From Streptomyces fungicidicus (GTDB lineage Bacteria > Actinomycetota > Actinomycetes > Streptomycetales > Streptomycetaceae): a stretch of DNA of 64,000 nt. The stretch is from positions 5,505,501-5,569,500 of the forward strand of contig NZ_CP023407.1 of assembly GCF_003665435.1 (NCBI RefSeq), given 5' to 3'. This document shows positions 17,558 through 26,205 of this stretch, one piece after another (position 1 is the first letter of the stretch; each line of letters starts with the position of its first letter). Below the pieces are notes generated by a model, which worked only from the letters and a program-made list of their open reading frames with translations, made no database searches and had not been told where the DNA came from. The position numbers were made by a program, and so were the translations under genes.

Positions 17558-17782
17558 TTGCATCAGCCGCCCGCTCAGCGCAACGCCGAAGCCGCCGCCC
17601 GGAAGCCGGCCCTCGCGGCGGGGGCTCCTGTCCGGGAGTCGGACCTGGCCGATCTTGCGGCGCTGCCCCTGTCCGCTGTGGACGGCCTCGCCCCCCTCGG
17701 TCCCGGCACCCGTCTTCTCACAGAGGTCCTCCGCTCCCGCGGCGGCATCCGGGGCGGCGGCGATCCGCCCCGGGCCGAATAG
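17558..17782 (+). CDS. Small leader-like ORF, possible FxSxx-type RiPP precursor (degenerate C-terminus)
   Basis: A 74-codon ORF starting at TTG 17558, which has AAGGGGG at good spacing; an in-frame GTG at 17537 is an alternative. The segment SDLADLAALPLSAVDGL followed by LLTEVLRS resembles, from memory, the recognition part of FxsA precursors (a D-L-x-x-L-P-L-S-A block, then an L-x-x-V-L-x helix). The C-terminus ends GGGDPPRAE and does not show the F-x-S-x-x-COOH end that names the family. It sits 65 bases upstream of an HExxH modification gene. It may be a diverged or decayed precursor, or a chance ORF. Confidence 0.4.
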   Translation: MHQPPAQRNAEAAARKPALAAGAPVRESDLADLAALPLSAVDGLAPLGPGTRLLTEVLRSRGGIRGGGDPPRAE

Positions 17783-17847
17783 CAGTCCTGCCGCGCAAAG
17801 TGCCCCCACCGGGCCCCCGCATGCCCGCCCACCGACCGGAGGTCCCG

Positions 17848-19554
17848 GTGACGAACAGCGAGCGCCCCCGCCCGTTCCGCATGCCCGAACCCCTCTTCGC
17901 GGAACTGGCCGCCGGCGGCGGCTCCGCACGGGCCCTGGCCTTCCTCGATCAGGGCGAACGGGCGCGCCGGCTGCTGCTGCTCCGCACCGTGCTGCAGGAG
18001 ATCCGGGACCTGCCCACCCCGCTGAGCCCCGCCCCCGAGGCCTGGCGGGTGTTCAAGGAGGCGGCGGAGCGGGCGCCGGAACCGGTGGAAGGGCTGCTGC
18101 TCGCCCCGACGACCGGCGCGTGGATCGCGCACACCCTGCGCCGGATCCACGGCACCGCGACCGGGCCGCACCTGTGGGCGGAGGCGGCCAGGCTGAACAC
18201 CCTGGCGGTGGCCGCCTCGCTGCGCGCCGGCACGGAGGCGTCCCTGCGCGTTCCGCTGGAGGACGGCGCGCTGTCCCTGCCGGGGCTGGGACTGGCCAGG
18301 CTGCCGGACGGGGCGGCGGGCCTGTCGGCGGCGACGGCGAGCACCCGCGCCGGTGAGCTGACCCTGACCGGCCAGGGGCGCGACGGCCGGCGCTCGGTCC
18401 TGACCTGCCGCCCCGCCTCCGTCCCGGTGGACGGGGCGCCGCCGGCGGACGACCCCCGCTGGCTTCCCCTCCGTACCCTCACGGTCGGCTCCGCCGCCGT
18501 GCCGCTGGAGGACCTGGACCCCTACCGCGACCTCGACGGCCCGGTGCCGCCCGCCCGGCTGGACGCCGACGAGGCCGTGGCCTGGCAGCGGCTGTTCGAC
18601 GAGGCCGTGGCCGTCCTCGCGACCGCGCAGGGGCCGGGGCCCGGACGGCTCGACCCCGCGGTGATCCGCGCCGTGGTCCCGTGGGCCCGCACCGGCCTGC
18701 TGCCGCCTCCGCCACCCGACGTCCGCGTGTCGGCGTCCAGCGGCGACTCCTTCGGCGCGATGGTCATCGCCCGCCCCTCCTCACCGCTGGCCCTGGCCGA
18801 GGCGCTGGTCCACGAGTTCCAGCACAGCAAGCTCGCCGCGCTGATCCACCTCTTCCCGCTGCTGCGCGACGACCGCGCCGAGCGCTACTACGCCCCCTGG
18901 CGCCCGGATCCGCGCCACCTCACCGGTCTGCTGCACGGCGCCTACGCCTTCACCGGCGTCGCCGGCTTCTGGCGGGACCGGCTGTCCGACCCGGAGCACG
19001 GCGAGACGGCCGCCTACCACTTCGCGCTGCGCCGCACCCAGAGCCGTCTCGTGGTGCGCACCCTCCTCACCAGCGGCCGCCTCACGGAGGCCGGGCAGGC
19101 CCTGGTCGGCGGTCTCGCCCGGACCCTCGACGCCTGGCTGCGCGAGCCCGTGCCCCCGGCCGCCCTTTCCCGCGCCCGCACCGCAGCCGCCCTGCACCGC
19201 ACCGAATGGCGGCTGCGCAACGTCGCCCCCGCCCCCGAGGGGCACTCGGTGCCATCCGACGGCGACACACCGCCGGACGTCCTCCGCTTCCGGCCCGACC
19301 GCGCCCCCTGGCCGGACGTCCGCACCCACGCCTTCTCGGTCCCGCCCGCCGGCCCCCGCACCCCGGACGAACAGCTCGCCGCCGGCAACGCCGCCGCCGC
19401 GCTCACCGGGTACGACGACGGCCTTTCCCGGGAGCCAGGCGACCCGCACCTCCTGGCCGGGTGGATCGTCGCCCGCGCGGCGCTTGCCCGGGACCCCGGG
19501 GCGCGCCGGCTGCTGGCCCGGCCCGAGCTGATCCGGCCGGCGCCCGGCCGCTGA
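17848..19554 (+). CDS. HExxH-motif putative peptide-modification protein (FxSxx-COOH system type)
   Basis: A 568-residue protein with the sequence pattern of the mod_HExxH family, which occurs alone or fused to FxsB radical-SAM proteins. The metal-binding motif ALVHEFQHSKLAAL is at about residue 322, followed by YYAPWRPDPRHLTGLLHG and AYAFTGVAGFWRD, both family hallmarks. The enzyme is predicted to modify a ribosomal peptide. No radical-SAM gene lies in this window. The GTG at 17848 with GGAGG five bases upstream is preferred over the ATG at 17821. The C-terminal region is alanine-rich and TPR-like (AAGNAAAALTGYDDGL). Confidence 0.8.
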   Translation: MTNSERPRPFRMPEPLFAELAAGGGSARALAFLDQGERARRLLLLRTVLQEIRDLPTPLSPAPEAWRVFKEAAERAPEPVEGLLLAPTTGAWIAHTLRRIHGTATGPHLWAEAARLNTLAVAASLRAGTEASLRVPLEDGALSLPGLGLARLPDGAAGLSAATASTRAGELTLTGQGRDGRRSVLTCRPASVPVDGAPPADDPRWLPLRTLTVGSAAVPLEDLDPYRDLDGPVPPARLDADEAVAWQRLFDEAVAVLATAQGPGPGRLDPAVIRAVVPWARTGLLPPPPPDVRVSASSGDSFGAMVIARPSSPLALAEALVHEFQHSKLAALIHLFPLLRDDRAERYYAPWRPDPRHLTGLLHGAYAFTGVAGFWRDRLSDPEHGETAAYHFALRRTQSRLVVRTLLTSGRLTEAGQALVGGLARTLDAWLREPVPPAALSRARTAAALHRTEWRLRNVAPAPEGHSVPSDGDTPPDVLRFRPDRAPWPDVRTHAFSVPPAGPRTPDEQLAAGNAAAALTGYDDGLSREPGDPHLLAGWIVARAALARDPGARRLLARPELIRPAPGR

Positions 19555-19620
19555 CGGAAGCCGGACCGCGGATGTGCCGGACCGGGGGTGAACCCGCCCC
19601 CGGGTGGTCAGGATGGAGGC

Positions 19621-20847
19621 ATGACCTACCACGTCGACTCCGAGGCCGGCCGGCTCCGCCGCGTCATCCTGCACCGGCCCGATCTCGAGCTCAAAAGGCT
19701 CACCCCCAGCAACAAGGACGCCCTGCTCTTCGACGACGTGCTCTGGGTGCGCCGGGCGCGCGCCGAGCACGACGGATTCGCCGACGTCCTGCGCGACCGC
19801 GGGGTCACCGTCCACCTCTTCGGTGACCTGCTCTCCGAGACGCTGGACATCCCGGCGGCCCGCGCTCTCGTCCTGGACCGGGTCTTCGACGAGAAGGAGT
19901 ACGGCCCGCTCGCCACCGACCATCTGCGGGCCGCCTTCGAGACCCTTGCGGCGCCCGGGCTCGCCGAGGTGCTGATCGGCGGGATGACCAAGCGGGAGTT
20001 CCTGGACGCCCACCCGGAGCCCACCTCCGTGCGCTTCCACGCCATGGAGCTCGACGACTTCCTGCTCGGGCCGCTGCCCAACCACCTCTTCACCCGCGAC
20101 ACCTCCGCCTGGATCTACGACGGTGTCGCCATCAACGCGATGCGGTGGCCGGCCCGGCAGCGCGAGACCGTGCACTTCGAGGCGATCTACCGGCACCACC
20201 CGCTGTTCCGCGAGGAGTCCTTCCACGTCTGGTCCGAGGGGCAGGCCGACTACCCGTCCACCATCGAGGGCGGGGACGTGCTGGTCATCGGCAACGGGGC
20301 GGTGCTGATCGGGATGAGCGAGCGGACCACCCCGCAGGCGGTGGAGATGCTCGCGCACAAGCTGTTCGCGGCCGGCTCCGCCGAGACCATCGTCGCCCTC
20401 GACATGCCGAAGCGGCGCGCCGTCATGCACCTCGACACGGTGATGACGATGGTCGACGGCGACACCTTCACCCAGTACGCCGGCCTGGGCATGCTCCGCT
20501 CGTACACCATCGAGCCGGGCGCGGGGGACAAGGAGCTGAAGGTCACCGACCATCCGCCGGAGCACATGCACCGCGCGATCGCGGCCGCGCTGGGGCTCAG
20601 TGAGATCCGGGTGCTGACCGCCACCCAGGACGTGCACGCCGCCGAGCGTGAGCAGTGGGACGACGGCTGCAACGTCCTCGCCGTCGAACCGGGCGTGGTC
20701 GTCGCTTACGAGCGGAACTCCACCACCAACACGCACCTGCGCAAGCAGGGCATCGAGGTGATAGAGATCCCCGGCAGCGAACTGGGCCGGGGGAGGGGCG
20801 GGCCGCGCTGCATGAGCTGTCCCGTCCAGCGGGACGCGGTGCGGTAG
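19621..20847 (+). CDS. arcA: Arginine deiminase
   Basis: Hydrolyses L-arginine to citrulline and ammonia. 408 aa, normal length. Key motifs: N-terminal SEAGRLRRVILHRPDLEL, substrate-binding FTRDTSAWIYDG, EGGDVLVIG, HLDTVMTMVD with the catalytic histidine, and the catalytic cysteine in RCMSCPVQRD at the C-terminus. The ATG at 19621 has GGAGG upstream. Ornithine carbamoyltransferase follows after 68 bases, giving two of three steps of the arginine deiminase route; no carbamate kinase is seen here. Confidence 0.96.
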   Translation: MTYHVDSEAGRLRRVILHRPDLELKRLTPSNKDALLFDDVLWVRRARAEHDGFADVLRDRGVTVHLFGDLLSETLDIPAARALVLDRVFDEKEYGPLATDHLRAAFETLAAPGLAEVLIGGMTKREFLDAHPEPTSVRFHAMELDDFLLGPLPNHLFTRDTSAWIYDGVAINAMRWPARQRETVHFEAIYRHHPLFREESFHVWSEGQADYPSTIEGGDVLVIGNGAVLIGMSERTTPQAVEMLAHKLFAAGSAETIVALDMPKRRAVMHLDTVMTMVDGDTFTQYAGLGMLRSYTIEPGAGDKELKVTDHPPEHMHRAIAAALGLSEIRVLTATQDVHAAEREQWDDGCNVLAVEPGVVVAYERNSTTNTHLRKQGIEVIEIPGSELGRGRGGPRCMSCPVQRDAVR

Positions 20848-20849
20848 GC

Positions 20850-20877
20850 CGTATAGAAATACAAAACGTCGTATAGA
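20850..20877 (+). promoter_or_regulatory. Direct repeat in the arcA-argF spacer (promoter/operator candidate)
   Basis: The 8-base word CGTATAGA occurs at 20850-20857 and 20870-20877, exactly 20 bases apart (two helical turns), in an unusually A/T-rich 35-base stretch. The placement suggests a promoter with a direct-repeat operator for the carbamoyltransferase gene. The words do not match the arginine repressor box that I know. Confidence 0.45.
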
Positions 20878-20915
20878 CTTCCAAGGGTTCATGTCCCCCA
20901 TTACTGGAGCGCCCC

Positions 20916-21923
20916 ATGGCGACTGTCCCGACCGCCCTCGCCGGCCGCCACTTCCTCAAGGAGCTGGACTTCACCGCGCAGGAGTTCCTCGGACTGCTGG
21001 AGCTGGCCGCCGAACTGAAGGCCGCCAAGCGGGCCGGGACCGAGCAGCGGTACCTGCGGGGCAGGAACGTCGCGCTGATCTTCGAGAAGACCTCGACGCG
21101 CACCCGCTGCGCGTTCGAGGTCGCGGCCGCCGACCAGGGCGCCTCGACGACGTACCTCGATCCGTCCGGCTCGCAGATGGGCCACAAGGAGTCGGTGCGG
21201 GACACCGCCCGGGTGCTGGGCCGGATGTACGACGGCATCGAGTACCGCGGCGACAGCCAGGACAAGGTGGAGGAGCTCGCGGCGTACGCGGGGGTGCCCG
21301 TCTACAACGGGCTCACCGACGACTGGCACCCCACCCAGATGCTCGCCGACGTGCTCACCATGACCGAGCACTGCGCCAAGCCGCTCACCGGGATCGCCTT
21401 CGCCTACCTGGGCGACGCCCGCTTCAACATGGGCAACTCCTACCTGGTGACGGCCGCCCTGCTGGGCATGGACGTCCGTGTCGTCGCCCCCAAGGCGTAC
21501 TGGCCCGCCCAGGAGATCGTCGACCGGGCTTATGAGCTCGCCGCGTCCAGCGGGGCCCGCATCACGCTCACCGAGGAGATCGGCGAGGGCGTCGCGGGCG
21601 CGGACTTCGTGGTCACGGACGTCTGGGTCTCCATGGGGGAGCCCAAGGAGGTGTGGGACGAGCGGATCGCCGCCCTCGCCCCGTACGCGGTGACCATGGA
21701 CGTCCTGCGCGCCACCGGCAACCCGGACGTCAAGTTCCTGCACTGTCTGCCGGCCTTCCACGACCTGGGCACGAAGGTCGGCCGGGAGATCCACGAGACC
21801 CACGGCCTGACCTCCCTGGAGGTGACCGACGAGGTGTTCGAGTCGGCGCACTCGGTGGTCTTCGACGAGGCGGAGAACCGTATGCACACGATCAAGGCGG
21901 TCCTGGTCGCGACCCTCGCCTGA
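20916..21923 (+). CDS. argF: Ornithine carbamoyltransferase
   Basis: Cytoplasmic enzyme (335 aa) interconverting ornithine plus carbamoyl phosphate and citrulline. The carbamoyl phosphate site is FEKTSTRTRCAFEVAA; then DDWHPTQMLADVLTM, the ornithine-binding DVWVSMGE and the active-site HCLPAFHD. The length and the LEVTDEVFESAHSVVFDEAENRMHTIKA ending (given here as the pattern EVFESxxSxVFDEAENR) are typical. Its location behind arginine deiminase suggests a catabolic role, although the enzyme class also serves biosynthesis. It may be transcribed from its own promoter in the spacer. Confidence 0.96.
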   Translation: MATVPTALAGRHFLKELDFTAQEFLGLLELAAELKAAKRAGTEQRYLRGRNVALIFEKTSTRTRCAFEVAAADQGASTTYLDPSGSQMGHKESVRDTARVLGRMYDGIEYRGDSQDKVEELAAYAGVPVYNGLTDDWHPTQMLADVLTMTEHCAKPLTGIAFAYLGDARFNMGNSYLVTAALLGMDVRVVAPKAYWPAQEIVDRAYELAASSGARITLTEEIGEGVAGADFVVTDVWVSMGEPKEVWDERIAALAPYAVTMDVLRATGNPDVKFLHCLPAFHDLGTKVGREIHETHGLTSLEVTDEVFESAHSVVFDEAENRMHTIKAVLVATLA

Positions 21924-21938
21924 GGTCCCGCGCCGCGT

Positions 21939-22382
21939 TCAGACCGGGCGCCGCTGTCCCGGCAGCCGGAACCACACCGCCTTGCCCGACTCGGTGGGGC
22001 GGTGGCCGCAGGACGAGCTCAGGGTGCGGATCAGCAGCAGCCCCCGCCCGTTCTCCTGCCAGGGGTCGGGCATCCCGAGGGACGGGCGGGTGAGCTCACC
22101 GGGGGGCTCCGGGTCGGCGTCGTGCACCTCGACCTGGCAGCCGGCCGGCAGCAGCCGCACCACCAGCTCGATCGGCGTGCTCCCCGAGGTGTGCTCCACC
22201 GCGTTCGCCACCAGCTCCGCCGTCAGCAGCTCCGCCGTGTCGCAGTCGGCGGCGTGCTCCCGCTCGGCCAGTGCCGTACGGACCAGTGCACGGGCCACCG
22301 GCACCGCCGCGGCGGTGTGCGGCAGCGCTACGCGCCAGGAGGTGGAAGCGGCGGGGGGTTCGTGCACGACGGGTCCGTTCAT
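21939..22382 (-). CDS. RsbW-like ATP-binding regulatory protein (HATPase_c_2)
   Basis: A 147-residue single-domain GHKL ATPase of the anti-sigma-factor kinase type that is abundant in Streptomyces. The N-box is ELLTAELVANAVEHT, the G1 region is VEVHDADPEPP, and the G2 box is ENGRGLLLIRTLSSSCG with a C-terminal KAVWFRLP strand. Such proteins bind or phosphorylate anti-sigma antagonists or act as orphan signalling parts. The ATG at 22382 begins a short polar lead before the domain. Convergent with argF, with 15 bases between. Confidence 0.85.
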   Translation of the reverse strand: MNGPVVHEPPAASTSWRVALPHTAAAVPVARALVRTALAEREHAADCDTAELLTAELVANAVEHTSGSTPIELVVRLLPAGCQVEVHDADPEPPGELTRPSLGMPDPWQENGRGLLLIRTLSSSCGHRPTESGKAVWFRLPGQRRPV

Positions 22383-22700
22383 GGAGCGGGTGCTCCTCGC
22401 GTTCAGCAGCCCATGGTACGGCGCAGCCGGTACGGCCCCCCGAGGGGGGCGGGGCACCGGCCCCCGTGCCCGGGGGCGCCGTGCCGGGGCCCTCTGCCCC
22501 GGCAACGGGCGGCTTACCCAGCTCCACGCCCCGCCTCGCACGCGGGCTCCCGCCGTTACCGGTATGTCGACGAGTCGTGACGGACGGGACGGCGCCCGAA
22601 CGGCGTATCGCGCACCCGTGACGGAAGTCACGGACAGGTGATAAATTCATCGGACAGAACTCACTGAGCCGCGCAGTGCCCGTCCGAGGAGGCCGCCCTC
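22383..22700. promoter_or_regulatory. Intergenic control region upstream of the enoyl-CoA hydratase operon
   Basis: About 320 bases between divergent genes. Just upstream of the hydratase gene is a perfect palindrome, CCGTGAC-GGAA-GTCACGG (22616-22633), followed by the A/T-rich GATAAATTCAT (22640-22650), a likely -10 area, and then a CACTG-N7-CAGTG dyad (22662-22678). This reads as a regulated promoter for the two plus-strand catabolic genes. The rest of the gap is G/C-rich without a clear signal. Confidence 0.5.
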
Positions 22701-23528
22701 ATGAGTCCCTTCACCGGCTCCGCCGCCCGCACCTCCCGCTGGGAGCATCTGCGCGTCGATCTGGCCGACGGGGTCGCCACCGTCACCCTCGCCCGCCCCG
22801 ACAAGCTCAACGCGCTCACCTTCGGCGCCTACGCCGATCTGCGCGACCTGCTCGCCGAGCTGGCCCGGGAGCGGGCCGTACGGGCCCTGGTGCTGGCCGG
22901 CGAGGGCCGCGGCTTCTGCTCCGGCGGCGACGTCGACGAGATCATCGGCGCCACCCTCGCCATGGACACCGCCGAGCTGCTCGACTTCAACCGGATGACC
23001 GGTCAGGTCGTGCGGGCGATCCGGGAGTGCCCGTTCCCGGTGGTCGCCGCGGTCCACGGGGTGGCGGCGGGCGCCGGGGCGGTCCTCGCCCTGGCCGCCG
23101 ACTTCCGCGTCGCCGACGCGGGCGCCCGCTTCGCCTTCCTCTTCACCCGGGTCGGCCTGTCGGGCGGCGACATGGGCGCGGCCTATCTGCTGCCCCGGGT
23201 GGTCGGCCTGGGCCACGCCACCCGGCTGCTCATGCTGGGAGACCCGGTACGGGCACCGGAGGCCGAGCGCATCGGCCTGATCAGCGTGCTGACGGACGAG
23301 GGCGACGCCGACGAGGCCGCGCGGGCCCTGGCCCGCCGCCTGGCCGACGGCCCCGCCCTGGCCCACGCCCAGACCAAGGCCCTGCTCACCGCCGAACTGG
23401 ACATGCCGCTCGCGGCGGCGGTGGAGCTGGACGCCTCCACCCAGGCCCTCCTCATGAACGGCGAGGACTACGCGGAGTTCCACGCGGCCTTCACCGAGAA
23501 GCGCACCCCGAAGTGGCGGGGGAGGTGA
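22701..23528 (+). CDS. Enoyl-CoA hydratase/isomerase family protein
   Basis: Crotonase-fold enzyme of 275 aa. The oxyanion-hole segments are AGEGRGFCSGGDVDEI and AAVHGVAAGAGAVLALAADF, followed by FAFLFTRVGLSGGDMGA, which has the catalytic region of hydratases. It probably hydrates an unsaturated ring-derived acyl-CoA in the adjacent aromatic pathway. The ATG at 22701 follows GAGGAGG. Only 4 bases separate its stop from the next gene, an FAD monooxygenase fusion, so they form one operon. Confidence 0.9.
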   Translation: MSPFTGSAARTSRWEHLRVDLADGVATVTLARPDKLNALTFGAYADLRDLLAELARERAVRALVLAGEGRGFCSGGDVDEIIGATLAMDTAELLDFNRMTGQVVRAIRECPFPVVAAVHGVAAGAGAVLALAADFRVADAGARFAFLFTRVGLSGGDMGAAYLLPRVVGLGHATRLLMLGDPVRAPEAERIGLISVLTDEGDADEAARALARRLADGPALAHAQTKALLTAELDMPLAAAVELDASTQALLMNGEDYAEFHAAFTEKRTPKWRGR

Positions 23529-23532
23529 GCGG

Positions 23533-25833
23533 ATGCCTTCCGCCAGGAGCCAGGGAAACCGCCCCGCGCGCGTGGCGGTCATCGGCGGCGGCCCCGGCGG
23601 CCTCTACACCGCCGCGCTGCTGAAACGCCTCGACCCCGACCGGCATATCACCCTCTGGGAACGCAATCCCCCCGACGAGACCTTCGGCTTCGGAGTCGTC
23701 CTCTCGGACGAGACCCTCGGCGGCATCGAGCACGCCGACCCCGTCGTCTACGCGGCCCTGCAGCGGGACTTCACCCGCTGGGACGACATCGACATCGTCC
23801 ACCGGGGCGTCCCGCACACCTCGGGGGGACACGGCTTCGCCGCGCTGGGCAGGCACCGCCTGCTGGAGATCCTGCACGACCGCTGCCGCTCCCTCGGCGT
23901 GGAACTCCGCTTCCGGACCGCGGCCCCGGACCCCGCCCGGCTGGCGCGGACGTACGACCTCGTCGTCGCCGCCGACGGAGTCCACAGCACCACCCGGGAG
24001 GCCTTCGCGGACGTGTTCCGGCCCCGGATCACCGAGCACCGGTGCCGTTACGTCTGGCTGGCCGCCGACTTCGCCTTCGACGCCTTCCGCTTCGAGATCG
24101 CCGAGACCGAGCACGGCGTGATGCAGCTGCACGGCTACCCGTACTCCGCCGACGCCTCCACCGTGATCGTCGAGATGCGCGAGGAGGTGTGGCGCGCGGC
24201 CGGGTTCGACGGGACGGACGGGACGGAGTCCGTCGAGCGCTGCGCCAAGATCTTCGCCGACGCGCTCGGCGGACGCCCGCTGAAGTCCAACAACTCGGCC
24301 TGGACCACCTTCCGTACGGTGGTCAACGAACGCTGGTCGCACGGCAACGTCGTGCTCCTCGGCGACGCCGCCCACACCGCCCACTTCTCCATCGGCTCCG
24401 GCACCAAGCTCGCCGTCGAGGACGCCCTGGCCCTCGCCGCCTGCCTGCGCGAACAGCCCACCGTCGAGACCGCGCTGGCCGCGTACGAGGAGGAACGCCG
24501 GCCCGTGGTCGCCTCCACCCAGCGCGCGGCACGGGCCAGCCTGGAGTGGTTCGAGGACCTGTCCCGCCATCTCGCGCAGCCGCCCCGCCAGTTCGCGTTC
24601 AACCTGCTCACCCGCAGCCGCCGGGTCACCCACGGCAATCTGCGGCTGCGCGACGCCCGGTTCACCGGGTCCGTGGAGCGGGAGTTCGGCTGCCCGCCCG
24701 GTACGCCCCCGATGTTCACCCCGTTCCGGATGCGCGGTCTCACCCTGCGGAACCGGGTCGTCGTCTCGCCCATGGACATGTACTCCGCGCTCGACGGGGT
24801 CCCCGGCGACTTCCACCTCGTCCACCTCGGCGCCCGCGCGCTGGGCGGCGCCGGGCTGGTGATGACCGAGATGGTGTGCGTCGGCCCGGAGGGCCGCATC
24901 ACGCCCGGCTGCGCCGGCCTCTGGACCGGCAGACAGGCCGAGGCGTGGCGGCGGATCACCGACTTCGTGCACGCACAGGCCCCCGGCGCCGCGATCGGCG
25001 TGCAGCTCGGGCACAGCGGTCGCAAGGGCTCGACCAAGCGGATGTGGGAAGGCATGGACGAGCCGCTCGACGAGGGCAACTGGCCCCTCGTAGCCGCCTC
25101 GCCCCTGCCGTACCGGCCGGGCGGCCAGGTGCCGCGCGCACTGTCCCGGGCGCAGCTCACCGATCTGAGGGAGCAGTTCGCCGCCACCGCCGTGCGGGCC
25201 GCGCGGGCCGGTTTCGACCTGCTGGAGCTGCACTGCGCCCACGGCTATCTGCTCTCCGGCTTCCTCTCCCCGCTGACCAACCACCGCACCGACGCCTACG
25301 GCGGCTCACCCGAGAAGCGGCTCCGTTTCCCGCTGGAGGTGTTCGACGCGGTGCGCGCGGCGTGGCCCGGTGACCGGCCGATGACCGTCCGCATCTCCGC
25401 GACCGACTGGGCGCGGGGCGGCGTCACGGCGGAGGACGCGGTCGCGATCGCCCGTGCCTTCGCCGCGCACGGCGCCGACGCGATCGACGTGTCGACCGGG
25501 CAGGTCGTGGCGGAGGAGGAACCGGAGTTCGGGCGCTCGTACCAGACCCCGTTCGCCGACCGGGTGCGGCACGAGGCGGGCGTCCCGGTGATCGCGGTGG
25601 GCGCCATCTCCTCCTGGGACGACGTCAACTCCCTGATCCTCGCCGGGCGTACGGACCTGTGCGCACTCGCCCGCCCGCACCTCTACGACCCGCACTGGAC
25701 GCTGCACGCGGCGGCCGAGCAGGGGTACGAGGGCCCGGGCGTGGTCTGGCCGGCGCCGTACCGGGCGGGCAGCAGGCCTCCGCGCACCGGCCGTACGGAC
25801 GCGCCCAAGCCCCGGCTCACCCTGGGAGGCTGA
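23533..25833 (+). CDS. Aryl-CoA monooxygenase/old-yellow-enzyme fusion (2-aminobenzoyl-CoA monooxygenase/reductase or salicylyl-CoA 5-hydroxylase type)
   Basis: A 766-residue two-domain enzyme. Residues about 1-380 form an FAD monooxygenase (VIGGGPGGLYTAALLKRL; then LLGDAAHTAHFSIGSGTKLA). Residues about 395-755 form an old-yellow-enzyme FMN domain (FTPFRMRGLTLRNRVVVSPM; HCAHGYLLSGFLSPLTNHR; DAYGGSPEKRLRFPLEV). This fusion is known for 2-aminobenzoyl-CoA monooxygenase/reductase, which hydroxylates and then reduces the ring, and relatives are annotated as salicylyl-CoA hydroxylase. The RidA and acyl-CoA dehydrogenase genes nearby favour the aminobenzoate version. Confidence 0.88.
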   Translation: MPSARSQGNRPARVAVIGGGPGGLYTAALLKRLDPDRHITLWERNPPDETFGFGVVLSDETLGGIEHADPVVYAALQRDFTRWDDIDIVHRGVPHTSGGHGFAALGRHRLLEILHDRCRSLGVELRFRTAAPDPARLARTYDLVVAADGVHSTTREAFADVFRPRITEHRCRYVWLAADFAFDAFRFEIAETEHGVMQLHGYPYSADASTVIVEMREEVWRAAGFDGTDGTESVERCAKIFADALGGRPLKSNNSAWTTFRTVVNERWSHGNVVLLGDAAHTAHFSIGSGTKLAVEDALALAACLREQPTVETALAAYEEERRPVVASTQRAARASLEWFEDLSRHLAQPPRQFAFNLLTRSRRVTHGNLRLRDARFTGSVEREFGCPPGTPPMFTPFRMRGLTLRNRVVVSPMDMYSALDGVPGDFHLVHLGARALGGAGLVMTEMVCVGPEGRITPGCAGLWTGRQAEAWRRITDFVHAQAPGAAIGVQLGHSGRKGSTKRMWEGMDEPLDEGNWPLVAASPLPYRPGGQVPRALSRAQLTDLREQFAATAVRAARAGFDLLELHCAHGYLLSGFLSPLTNHRTDAYGGSPEKRLRFPLEVFDAVRAAWPGDRPMTVRISATDWARGGVTAEDAVAIARAFAAHGADAIDVSTGQVVAEEEPEFGRSYQTPFADRVRHEAGVPVIAVGAISSWDDVNSLILAGRTDLCALARPHLYDPHWTLHAAAEQGYEGPGVVWPAPYRAGSRPPRTGRTDAPKPRLTLGG

Positions 25834-26205
25834 GCCCGGTCGCGGCCGGCACCGCCCGCTCCGGGCGAGGTGTGCGGGGAACGTGAGTGAAGCGCGCCGT
25901 AACCGTGCATGCTGCATGAATATCGCCACACGCTTCCCGCCGTTCGCCGGAGCGTCACTGCAAAGTGCCGCCCCTCCAAATCCCGACATACGCCCCCATC
26001 GTGCGCTCTTCCGGTGGTCCGTCCGGCGTTGACCGGTGCTCGTCAAGGCTCTGGGACCAGCGCCTTTGCCCTCCCGGCGGCTTTAGGATCGATGTCAGAC
26101 CGTCCCCTCGTACTGATGTCCTGTTCTCCCGGGTCGTTGGCAGCCGCGAACGCGGCGTGGCGTACGGGCCGCGCGGAAACACACATGCGGAAAGGTGAAC
26201 ACCAC
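25834..26205 (+). other. Intergenic region before the YceI gene
   Basis: About 370 bases without a gene. It includes a TGCATGCTGCATGAAT stretch (25910-25920 area) rich in ATGC/GCAT half-sites, and a TAGGAT hexamer (26084-26089) that fits a vegetative -10, though no matching -35 is seen at the right distance. An A/T-richer block covers 25905-25990. Confidence 0.4.

Noticed and set aside
25908..25925. TGCATGCTGCATGAAT as an arginine-repressor (ARG) box
   Set aside because: Resembles part of an ARG box, but the next gene is a YceI protein, not an arginine gene, and I could not fit the full consensus.
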